DNA of 64,000 bases from Anaerohalosphaeraceae bacterium. GTDB taxonomy: Bacteria > Planctomycetota > Phycisphaerae > Sedimentisphaerales > UBA12454. Each line of letters starts with the position of its first letter. The stretch's first letter is position 1. Position numbers and translations under genes: made by a program. Location of the stretch: assembly GCA_021108375.1 (NCBI GenBank), contig JAIORA010000012.1:62001-126000 (forward strand), written 5' to 3'. The notes below the pieces were generated by a model. The model saw only the letters and a program-made list of their open reading frames with translations, did no database searches and was not told the DNA's origin. This document shows positions 36,285 to 43,611 of the stretch, piece after piece.

Positions 36285-36300
36285 TGCAAAGAGCGTGCCA
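36285..36300 (-). promoter_or_regulatory. Consensus sigma-54 promoter of dnaK
   Basis: The minus strand reads TGGCACGCTCTTTGCA, which fits TGGCACG-N4-TTGCA with no mismatch. It places the start of transcription near 36274, about 36 bases before the dnaK ATG. The rest of the 359-base gap (36239-36597) shows no other recognisable feature. Confidence 0.7.
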
Positions 36301-36597
36301 GCAATACCTGCAAATCATAACTCCCTGCAAAATAAGAAGTTGAAACAATACGCCTTTTCAGCAAGTGCCATTTTGGCAGAACATTGGCCGATAAGGGTAA
36401 AAAAGGATTGCCAAACTAAAATTTCCAAGACTTTAGGGAACCTCTAAAAATTCATTTTGGCGAACAAGCGAACCTTTTTATCGCCGGACTGCGTCAGACA
36501 AAAGCCGCTTTATCTACGGATAAAGCTGATTTGTCTTTCTTGCAGGACAACAAAAATTTTCTACTTGTCGTTCAAAAGCAATTATTAGAGCTACCCT

Positions 36598-37638
36598 TTA
36601 CGGAATTGGGACTGCAACAGCAGCAGGCTCATCGTCAGAAACGAGCTTGAAAGTTGCTTCAGCAGTTTCACCTCTCAGCCGGATTTTGTCCTCACAAACA
36701 TATTTAGCCGGGAAATTGTAGATAACACTGCGGGTGATTTCTTCTGCGTTTATGTCATCGTCGTTGATTTCCAGCAGTACCTCAAAAGTTTTGTCCCCAT
36801 AGGCAGTCTTGGCCTCGGCGGTAGCAATAATCGGAATACTGCCGATGTCGGGACGCTTGATGAACTCCACGCGGTAACCGCCGCCAGCGAGATTATCGCT
36901 GAGTATGTAGCCGAGCGTTCCGCGTATCGCATAAGGTTTCATATCACTCTGTGTTACCGGTAGCTCCACACGAACGAAGCTCTCTGCCTGCCTTATTATT
37001 CCCGACGACAATTCTATATAAGGCGTTTTCTCAACGGGGGCCTTGCGAGCCTGATTCTTTTCCGCAAGGTTCAATTTGACCTTTGCCGAATTTATCTGCT
37101 CAGGGGCAAGAATCGTAACAATGTCTGGCGTCATTTGCGCACCGGGAATTTCAACATCCGCCTCGTCGAAACATTTAACAGGCAACTGCCTTTCCCTGAG
37201 CTGGACAACTTTAACTTTGAGTTTGTCAGGGCGGGTCTTGGCTGTAACAGACAAGCCATAACTGCGAATTTTACTGCTGCCAGTAACAAATTTTCTGACA
37301 TCAGCAATTTCATAATCGCCGGTTTTTGCCATATTCTCTTTTTCAGCATCGAAAACTATTTCAAGTTTATCTTTGCCCGAAGCCAACTTATCTTTCAATT
37401 CACTGGTTTTGCTCTTGGGGCCGGTTAAATCAGCCTTAATCTGAACATCAGGGCCGCCCTCAATGGTAACCCACAAGCGAGGATTCTCTCTGCTGGCTGA
37501 AATAGTTATGGTCTGGCTTAAAAGGTCTTCGTCCAGTGACAAATCCGCCCAAACCCATATCAAGCAGGTAATAAAAATTACCAGTATTGCTTTACGCATC
37601 GTGGCAAAAAACACTTTTTTATCTTTTATGCTGAGCAA
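36598..37638 (-). CDS. YbbR-domain protein (CdaR-like)
   Basis: A 346-residue protein anchored by one N-terminal membrane helix (ILVIFITCLIWVWADL) with several YbbR-like beta repeats outside. Such proteins bind and regulate the diadenylate cyclase CdaA, and this gene directly follows cdaA with a gap of 12 bases, so CdaR is the expected role. The start is likely TTG at 37638, with TAGGAA overlapping the cdaA stop as ribosome site; ATG at 37599 is the alternative and keeps the whole helix. Confidence 0.8.
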   Translation of the reverse strand: MLSIKDKKVFFATMRKAILVIFITCLIWVWADLSLDEDLLSQTITISASRENPRLWVTIEGGPDVQIKADLTGPKSKTSELKDKLASGKDKLEIVFDAEKENMAKTGDYEIADVRKFVTGSSKIRSYGLSVTAKTRPDKLKVKVVQLRERQLPVKCFDEADVEIPGAQMTPDIVTILAPEQINSAKVKLNLAEKNQARKAPVEKTPYIELSSGIIRQAESFVRVELPVTQSDMKPYAIRGTLGYILSDNLAGGGYRVEFIKRPDIGSIPIIATAEAKTAYGDKTFEVLLEINDDDINAEEITRSVIYNFPAKYVCEDKIRLRGETAEATFKLVSDDEPAAVAVPIP

Positions 37639-37650
37639 CTATACAAATTC

Positions 37651-38493
37651 CTATTCTTTACTTTCTTTACGGGGTGTCCGCCAAAAATGTTTGGGCAGGG
37701 TTTTCGTATCGACAATAACATCCGTAAGTCTTTGCCGCAGTTCGTCTTTATCAATATTCCTATCGAGCTGACCTTCTTCGGCAATACTGATTATTCCAGT
37801 TTCTTCACTAACAACAACTGCCACTGCGTCAGAGCCTCTGGTGATACCGATTGCTGCGCGGTGTCGTGAGCCGAGCGCATCGCCAACGGTGCCCAACTCC
37901 GCCAGCGGCAGCTGAACACGAGCGGCTATGATTTTGTCGCTACGAATAATTATCGCTAAATCGTGCAGACTCGTTCCCGGATAAAAAATCGTCTCCAACA
38001 GCGCCGCCTTGATATTGCTATCTATCTTTACGCCCGTATCGATAAACTCACCAAGGGCTACCTGCCTTTCGAGTACGATTATCGCTCCGATACTCTTTGC
38101 TGAAAGTGCCGTTACTGCGTCGATAATTTCTTCAACGCTGCGTGAAAGCTGATGATGGGATGAACTTGCAAAACTGCCCGCCTGACCTATACGAATAAGC
38201 ATTCGGCGAAGTTCCGGCTGAAATGCCGCAACGGCAATTATTAAAACCCCAATAAGAGCACGATTGTAGATATAGAAAAGACGCTCAAAATCAAACTGAA
38301 CAATGACCAACTTAAGAATCATTGCACCAGCAAGTAGCAAGATAAGAACCCCGCGAAAAAGCCTTTCTCCGCGAGTACCCTCAAGAAACGTAACCGCCCA
38401 ATAGACAATCAGGCCTATAAATAATAAATCAATAGCAACAATAAAAGGATTGTACGAAGCGACGCGACCGAGATATTCAAAAACCGCATTCAA
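37651..38493 (-). CDS. cdaA: Membrane diadenylate cyclase (CdaA-like) with altered DGA motif
   Basis: A 280-residue protein with three N-terminal membrane helices and a DisA_N domain (about residues 100-250) that makes cyclic di-AMP. The second active-site motif is kept as GSRHRAAIGI and the SEETG segment is intact, but the first motif, normally HDGA, reads SLHDLAIII, so the glycine is leucine while the metal-binding aspartate stays. The start codon is TTG at 38493 with AAGG about seven bases ahead. It is in an operon with the YbbR protein. Confidence 0.88.
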   Translation of the reverse strand: MNAVFEYLGRVASYNPFIVAIDLLFIGLIVYWAVTFLEGTRGERLFRGVLILLLAGAMILKLVIVQFDFERLFYIYNRALIGVLIIAVAAFQPELRRMLIRIGQAGSFASSSHHQLSRSVEEIIDAVTALSAKSIGAIIVLERQVALGEFIDTGVKIDSNIKAALLETIFYPGTSLHDLAIIIRSDKIIAARVQLPLAELGTVGDALGSRHRAAIGITRGSDAVAVVVSEETGIISIAEEGQLDRNIDKDELRQRLTDVIVDTKTLPKHFWRTPRKESKE

Positions 38494-38528
38494 CTATCTG
38501 CCTTAAATCCTTTTAAAATTAATCCATT

Positions 38529-38744
38529 TTACCTAACTGTATATTCGGTCAGCCTGGTCGTTCTGTCTTTGTAAAATATCGCATCAATATCATCGACCAG
38601 CATCTGATTCCTCAGATTGTTCTGCCTCGAATGGTCAAGACTACGCTCATCGGATGTCTCGCCAAGCCCGTGGCAACCAATAGCTGTCAAAGCAACAAAA
38701 ACAAACAACGATACTAAGACTATGTTAACAAATGTTTTTTTCAT
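38529..38744 (-). CDS. Small lipoprotein of unknown function
   Basis: A 71-residue product starting MKKTFVNIVLVSLFVFV with a lipobox-like TAIGC at residues 20-24, so it is probably lipidated and exported; the mature part is short and charged (SDERSLDHSRQNNL...). GGGGA lies about seven bases before the ATG at 38744. It sits 35 bases before cdaA on the same strand and may lead that operon. I do not recognise the family. Confidence 0.6.
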   Translation of the reverse strand: MKKTFVNIVLVSLFVFVALTAIGCHGLGETSDERSLDHSRQNNLRNQMLVDDIDAIFYKDRTTRLTEYTVR

Positions 38745-39016
38745 AAAAATTTCCCCGCTAATGTAAAAAGGGTACCAACACAACATTACCGCTGTAGCAG
38801 TTCCCTCTGAATACAGCTCCCGACCACCTTATTCTATCATATCCAGGAAGTTATGTCAATTTGGAGATTCAAAGTTAAGCAGTGTAATTCAAAATTTTTC
38901 TTTTAAGCCTCCAAAGCCCTGATTATGGCTTTTGAAGTCCATTGTTACCGGACTGCCAAAAAAACAATGTAGAAATAGTTGAATATTTCTGCCAATTCTG
39001 ATACCATTTGGCTTCA

Positions 39017-39442
39017 ATGAATATGAAATTCCCCGAAAAAACAACTATTCAAAGCTGCACAATCCCGATTGTACCCCGCTATGCCGAGACCGACCAGGCC
39101 GGCGTTGTCCACCACAGCGTCTATGCGGTCTACTTTGAAATGGGCAGAACTGAACTATTGCGTGCGAATGGATTAGCATATAAAGACCTCGAAGCCAGCG
39201 ACTGCAAAATGGTTGTCGCTGAATTGAATATCAAATTCCGAAGGCCTGCGTTTTACGATGAACAGCTCGACTTAATCACCGAGTGTACTCGCGTAACAAC
39301 TGCCAGGATTGAACACACCTATAAGCTCATCAGGCCGGGAACGGGCGTACTTTTAGCTGAGGGTACGAGCATATTAGCCTGCGTCAATGATGCCAGCAAA
39401 CCCCGCCGTGTGCCATCATTTCTATATCCCGAAGATGCCTAA
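39017..39442 (+). CDS. Acyl-CoA thioesterase, 4HBT family (YbgC-like)
   Basis: A 141-residue hot-dog-fold protein with RYAETDQAGVVHHSVYAVYFEMGRTELLR, the YbgC/4-hydroxybenzoyl-CoA thioesterase active-site region with the catalytic aspartate in ETDQAG. It would hydrolyse acyl-CoA or, as in the Tol-Pal cluster, act at the membrane; no tol genes are near. The start is either the ATG at 39017 or that at 39023; there is no clear ribosome site. Confidence 0.85.
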   Translation: MNMKFPEKTTIQSCTIPIVPRYAETDQAGVVHHSVYAVYFEMGRTELLRANGLAYKDLEASDCKMVVAELNIKFRRPAFYDEQLDLITECTRVTTARIEHTYKLIRPGTGVLLAEGTSILACVNDASKPRRVPSFLYPEDA

Positions 39443-39575
39443 TACCAATTCCGATTATTAAGTGCGCCATTGTCATTTCGACCGGAACGAGCGAAGCGAA
39501 TGGAGCGGAGAAATCCGGCGAAGCCGTCCTGAGCAACGCCGAAGGATCTCATAGATTCCTCGACTACCCTCGGAA
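39440..39575. repeat. TAATACCAATTCCGATTA repeat, copy 2, plus GTCATTTCGACC element
   Basis: 39440-39462 is the second copy of the element described at 25851; again it starts with the stop codon of the preceding gene. Next to it is GTCATTTCGACCGGAACGAG...GGAGAAATC (about 39473-39512), a family seen also near 11042, 13058, 15006, 55127 and 61342. Confidence 0.6.
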
Positions 39576-39664
39576 TGACGTGTGTGCGCATTTACTATTC
39601 GTACGTGGTATAATACAATCATTGCGATCGCAACGTAACAATCTTTTTGTTTTGAATTTAGATA

Positions 39665-40549
39665 TTAAGATTTCCCAGCCTTAGCTGGGGCAACATCTGC
39701 CGCTGCACCTTTGCCTCGCTCGACAATTACTTTTGTCGGGCATTTATCCATAGCGGCTTTTAACGCTTCGCCAGAATCGCTCTGACCGGCAATTTTTTCA
39801 TAGTCGCACTTCGCATAATTACCCACCATTTCAAAAGCATCGCTCTGCTTTGTACACATCTTACAACCAATGCATCCGACTTTGCACATTTTGCGAGTAT
39901 CTTTACCGCTTTCAGCACTTTTGCAAGCAACCGTTATTATAACATCGCTTGCAAACGGAACCATTTCAATAAGACCACGAGGACACGCACTCGCACAAGC
40001 CGTACAACCTGTACATTTATCGTAATCAATGACCGCCAGACCGTCAACAATCTTGATAGCGCCAAATTTGCACGCGGCCAAACAATCGCCAAAACCGAGA
40101 CATCCAAATTTACACGCCTGCGCACAAGCAAAAGCATTTGCAGCCGTACAACTTTTTATGCCGGTATATTTTGCGTTTTGAGTTCTGTCTGAATCATGCG
40201 CTCTGCAATGAACGACAGGCCTTAGCGGCGCCCCGCCACCACTTACCTGAAAGTTGAGTACGACAGCTATTTGTTCACTTACGTCTGCTCCGCCCGGCGC
40301 ACATTTTCCGATAAGTTCAGGATTGGCAACAACAGCTTTGGCATAAGAGCCGCAACCTGCAAAACCGCACGCGCCGCAATCGATGCCCGGCAGCGTAGCA
40401 GATACCTCTTCTATTTTGGGGTCAATCTCGACCTTGAGTTTTTCTTTTGCGATGAGCAAAATCAAAGCGAACCCAGCCCCTAAGACCAGCAGTGTAACAC
40501 CCGCCAGCCAGGAATCATTCCACAGCGAAATTATATCAGCTAAAATCAT
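39665..40549 (-). CDS. rnfB: Rnf complex subunit RnfB
   Basis: A 294-residue iron-sulfur protein with one N-terminal membrane helix. It has the C4 cluster motif PGIDCGACGFAGCGSYAKAV ... GKCAPGG, then several cysteine-rich ferredoxin stretches (CKFGCLGFGDCLAACKFGAI, CTGCTACASACPRG, CKVGCIGCKMCTKQ). RnfB takes electrons from ferredoxin into the complex. It is the last gene of the rnf operon, 97 bases after rnfA, and the gap is almost filled by a 79-base repeat. The tail is Ala/Pro/Lys-rich. Confidence 0.93.
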   Translation of the reverse strand: MILADIISLWNDSWLAGVTLLVLGAGFALILLIAKEKLKVEIDPKIEEVSATLPGIDCGACGFAGCGSYAKAVVANPELIGKCAPGGADVSEQIAVVLNFQVSGGGAPLRPVVHCRAHDSDRTQNAKYTGIKSCTAANAFACAQACKFGCLGFGDCLAACKFGAIKIVDGLAVIDYDKCTGCTACASACPRGLIEMVPFASDVIITVACKSAESGKDTRKMCKVGCIGCKMCTKQSDAFEMVGNYAKCDYEKIAGQSDSGEALKAAMDKCPTKVIVERGKGAAADVAPAKAGKS

Positions 40550-40570
40550 AGTTCCTTCTTCTATATTTTA

Positions 40571-40649
40571 TAATTCATCCCAAAAACCATAATAAACACC
40601 CCCCGTGGCATTGCCAGTGCCAAAAATAAGGGTTTTGGGATAGCTTCTA
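40571..40649. repeat. Long hairpin repeat inside rnf operon, copy 1
   Basis: About 79 bases with complementary ends (ATCCCAAAAACC and AAGGGTTTTGGGAT) and an inner TGGCATTGCCA core. Its right end is the stop codon of rnfA. A near-identical copy at 46771-46845 starts with the stop codon of the sigma-54 activator gene. The ends could pair as an RNA stem of about ten base pairs. Confidence 0.75.
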
Positions 40650-41237
40650 CTTAATCATCCCGGCAAAACCCATAAAACCCAGCGTCAGCAATCCAGCGGT
40701 AATCAGCGTAATAGGGGCACCTTTGAGACTTTCGGGAACGTCAGCGGTTTTAAGATTTTCACGAATGCCCGCCATAATACATATCGCAAGAGTGAAACCG
40801 ATGCCGGCACCAAAACTCAAAACAACAGCCTCTAAAAAATTATCGATACTCCAGAGATTTATAAACAGGCAAAGCCCAAGTATCGCACAGTTAGTCGTAA
40901 TCAACGGCAGGAAAATACCAAAGCTTTCATACAAAGGCGGAAAAATTTTCCGCAGATACATCTCGACAAGCTGCACAGCGCCGGCAATAACGAGAATGAA
41001 GCAGATATATCGCGTAACGTCCAGCCCGTAGGGAATCAGCACGAAATGATCTATCAGCCAGGTAAACGTCCCTGCCAGCGTAACGACAAACGTAACAGCC
41101 AGCCCCATACCAAAAGCCATATCGATTCTGCCAGATACGCCAAGGTATGGACAGATGCCCAAAAATTTCGTGAAAACCAGATTATTGACGATGACTATCG
41201 AAGCAAAAGCCATCATTAGCATATACACCCTATCCAT
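40647..41237 (-). CDS. rnfA: Rnf complex subunit RnfA
   Basis: A 196-residue membrane protein with six helices, starting MDRVYMLMMAFASIVIVNNLV, and FTKFLGICPYLGVS and LPLITTNCAILGL, whose cysteines hold the intramembrane iron cluster together with RnfE. The start at 41237 is chosen because GAGGGGGA lies eight bases ahead; the longer frame to 41282 is upstream noise. Its ATG overlaps the stop codon of a 26-codon leader ORF. Confidence 0.95.
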   Translation of the reverse strand: MDRVYMLMMAFASIVIVNNLVFTKFLGICPYLGVSGRIDMAFGMGLAVTFVVTLAGTFTWLIDHFVLIPYGLDVTRYICFILVIAGAVQLVEMYLRKIFPPLYESFGIFLPLITTNCAILGLCLFINLWSIDNFLEAVVLSFGAGIGFTLAICIMAGIRENLKTADVPESLKGAPITLITAGLLTLGFMGFAGMIK

Positions 41238-41317
41238 TACAAAATCCCCCTCAAATTTTCTCTCAGGCAACAAAATGTGCAAGACCGACTACTAAAAAGC
41301 ATATATACCTTGTCCAT
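41237..41317 (-). CDS. 26-codon leader ORF duplicating the rnfA start
   Basis: Starts at ATG 41317 with AAGGAAA eight bases ahead, directly after the rnfE stop codon. It reads MDKVYMLFSSRSCTFCCLREN and ends in TAATG, sharing bases with the rnfA ATG. Its first seven residues nearly repeat those of RnfA (MDRVYML), and the ribosome-site region is similar too. It may be a relic of a tandem duplication, or a coupling leader. Confidence 0.5.
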   Translation of the reverse strand: MDKVYMLFSSRSCTFCCLRENLRGIL

Positions 41318-41331
41318 TATAAAATTTCCTT

Positions 41332-41940
41332 TTAAGCTTTTTTGCCGGTAATAAGGTTAACAATGCCCAGCATCAAGCCGAGCGTTACAAAAGCACCGAC
41401 AGGCATTCTCATCGCCTGCCACGGCACAAAATTTTCCCACATAACCGGAATCTCAAATATCGCCCCCGTCGCCAGTAATTCACGAATCCCGCCCAGCACG
41501 CAAAGCACAAGCGTAAAGCCAATACCCATACCAAACGCATCGATGATACTAACGAAAAGACCATTCTTACTGGCACAGGCCTCTGCCCGGCAAATAATCA
41601 AACAGTTAACGATAATCAGCGGAAGATAAGGGCCAAGCTCGGCACTCATTATCGGCATAAATGCTTTGAGAAACAAATCCGCTATCGTAACAAAAGTCGC
41701 TATCGAAAGCGTAAACATCAGAATCCGCAGATGGGGCTTGAGAAGATTCCGCATCAGGCTAACCACTACATTACTGCAAACCAGAACGAAGATAACGCTA
41801 AGGCCCATCGTAAGCGAAGGCTTTACCGCGGTGGTTACCGCCAGCGTAGGACACATTCCCAGCAGCAACCTGAAAACGGGATTTTCGTCCCAGATTCCCG
41901 CCATAAAAGTTTTGCCGATTGATATCGTTTTATTTGCCAT
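41332..41940 (-). CDS. rnfE: Rnf complex subunit RnfE
   Basis: A 202-residue membrane protein homologous to RnfA, with ENPVFRLLLGMCPTLAVTTAV and LPLIIVNCLIICRAEAC, the paired cysteine regions that with RnfA bind an iron cluster in the membrane. Six helices are expected. Its start codon lies 11 bases inside the end of rnfG, an overlap that suggests coupled translation. Confidence 0.95.
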   Translation of the reverse strand: MANKTISIGKTFMAGIWDENPVFRLLLGMCPTLAVTTAVKPSLTMGLSVIFVLVCSNVVVSLMRNLLKPHLRILMFTLSIATFVTIADLFLKAFMPIMSAELGPYLPLIIVNCLIICRAEACASKNGLFVSIIDAFGMGIGFTLVLCVLGGIRELLATGAIFEIPVMWENFVPWQAMRMPVGAFVTLGLMLGIVNLITGKKA

Positions 41941-42550
41941 CTGATAACAACCCTTCTTCCTGTGTTTTGGCTTTTACCTGCTCTACGAAACTGTTAAAAA
42001 TACTGACGACCGCATCGCTGCTCACCGTTGCTCCACTGATTGCTATTATTTCGCTATTGATAATTTTTGAATCGCCCGACTTATTCAAGACGAGTTGCCC
42101 AACCGGTGCACCGCTAAACTGGCTGCAAAAATAATAATCATCTATCTGGTCACCGAAACCCGGAGTTTCATTACTGCTTAAAACATTGTAGCCCAGAACC
42201 TTTTCAAATTTTGCATCAACAGCAATAACCAACTCGATTTTGTCGGCAAAGCCCGCGCCAGATGCGTTAAAGCAAAAGCCTTTGCTTCTGCCGCTTTTAT
42301 CGGCAGCTTTATAAACGTTGACTTTTACAAATTTACCCTTGGCGCAATCGATTTGGATGTCCGAAATCGCTGGAGCAAATTCAGCATCAGCAATCAATCC
42401 ACTCATTAGATTATCGAGCTTATCATTTTTATTCTGTTCGATTCTACCTGACCATATCGAATTTGTAACCGCCAGCAAAAGCCCAAACACAAACGCTGAA
42501 ACCACCAGCAACCAGCTTTGTTTAATGTAATATCTTACAAGCCTAAACAT
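41930..42550 (-). CDS. rnfG: Rnf complex subunit RnfG
   Basis: A 206-residue protein with one N-terminal helix (YYIKQSWLLVVSAFVFGLLL) and a periplasmic FMN-binding domain. ETPGFGDQI and ISGATVSSDAVV are visible; the threonine in SGATxS is the site of covalent FMN attachment in the family. The true start is the ATG at 42550, which shares one base with the rnfD stop (TAATG); the frame upstream of it is only the shadow of rnfD. Confidence 0.93.
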   Translation of the reverse strand: MFRLVRYYIKQSWLLVVSAFVFGLLLAVTNSIWSGRIEQNKNDKLDNLMSGLIADAEFAPAISDIQIDCAKGKFVKVNVYKAADKSGRSKGFCFNASGAGFADKIELVIAVDAKFEKVLGYNVLSSNETPGFGDQIDDYYFCSQFSGAPVGQLVLNKSGDSKIINSEIIAISGATVSSDAVVSIFNSFVEQVKAKTQEEGLLSDGK

Positions 42551-43551
42551 TATTTCACCCCTCCAACCGGCACCCGTTTTGTGAATCGGTCTATTAAAGG
42601 CGTTGCCGAATTCATCAACAGCACCGCAAACATCACGCCTTCGGGATATTCGCCAACCATCCTGATAAGCATTGTTAATCCGCCGATACCGAGACCGAAA
42701 ATCCACATACCCCTTTTTGTCAGCGGAGCTGTAACCGGGTCGGTAGCGATAAAGAACGCGCCTATTAACAATCCGCCACCTGTCAGATGTATCCAAGGCT
42801 GGATATAGACATCGGGATTGATAAGCCAGCCCAGTGATGCGAATACAAACGCACCCAGCAAAACCGCTACCGGTATTATCCAGCTTATAGTCCGCCGAAT
42901 AAGCATATAGGCTCCGCCGAGCAGCAGTGCCAGCGAACTCGTCTCGCCGAGACATCCGCCAACTGAGCCGATGAACATATTTTTGAAAAGTTTATTTACC
43001 AAGGCCGCATTTTTTTCTTCTGTTCCTTTTGCTTTGATTGCTTCTTTGCTCATTGCCAGCGGAGTCGCTTGCGTTTTAGCGGCAATAATCTGCACATCGC
43101 CGAGACGCACGTCCGCCGGAACGGTCCACGTCGCCATAAGCATTCCAAAGCACGCCACCAGAAAACATCTACCCACCATTGCGGGGTTGAAAATGTTAGC
43201 GCCGAGTCCACCGAAAACCATTTTACCGATAATTATCGCAAAGGCAGAGCCGATAACACAGGCCCACCAAGGCAGAAGAGGCGGCACGGAAAAGGCAAGT
43301 ATAATACCGGTAACAACCGCGCTGAAATCGCCGAGCGAATTAGGCTTCTTTCTAATAACGTTGCACAGCCATTCCGAAACTACGCAGCTCAATACGCAAA
43401 CACCTATAACTATCGCCGCTCGTGCGCGAAAGAATAATCCTGCCGCTATTATCGCCGGCAAAAGGCCTATTATCACGTCCAGCATAACAGAAGCCGTCGA
43501 ATGACGTTTACTGATATGCGGCGAAGGAGATATTTCAAGATTTTGATTCAT
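42550..43551 (-). CDS. rnfD: Rnf complex subunit RnfD
   Basis: A 333-residue membrane protein with about nine helices, starting with SPSPHISKRHSTASVMLDVIIG. GCLGETSSLALLLGGAYML holds the GETS threonine proposed to carry covalent FMN in the RnfD/NqrB family, and GGLGANIFNPAMVGRCF and YPEGVMFAVLLMNS are further hallmarks. It follows rnfC after about 60 bases, which contain a GCGAAAGC hairpin repeat. Confidence 0.93.
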   Translation of the reverse strand: MNQNLEISPSPHISKRHSTASVMLDVIIGLLPAIIAAGLFFRARAAIVIGVCVLSCVVSEWLCNVIRKKPNSLGDFSAVVTGIILAFSVPPLLPWWACVIGSAFAIIIGKMVFGGLGANIFNPAMVGRCFLVACFGMLMATWTVPADVRLGDVQIIAAKTQATPLAMSKEAIKAKGTEEKNAALVNKLFKNMFIGSVGGCLGETSSLALLLGGAYMLIRRTISWIIPVAVLLGAFVFASLGWLINPDVYIQPWIHLTGGGLLIGAFFIATDPVTAPLTKRGMWIFGLGIGGLTMLIRMVGEYPEGVMFAVLLMNSATPLIDRFTKRVPVGGVK

Positions 43552-43576
43552 CTAATTCTATCCTTATAATTCTGTC

Positions 43577-43597
43577 ATTCCCGCGAAAGCGCAGAAT
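43577..43597. repeat. ATTCCCGCGAAAGCG hairpin repeat inside rnf operon
   Basis: A slightly decayed member of the ATTCCCGC-GAAA-GCGGGAAT family lying between rnfC and rnfD, with two bases inserted or changed in the right arm. Confidence 0.65.
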
Positions 43598-43611
43598 CCA
43601 GTTTAAAATTA

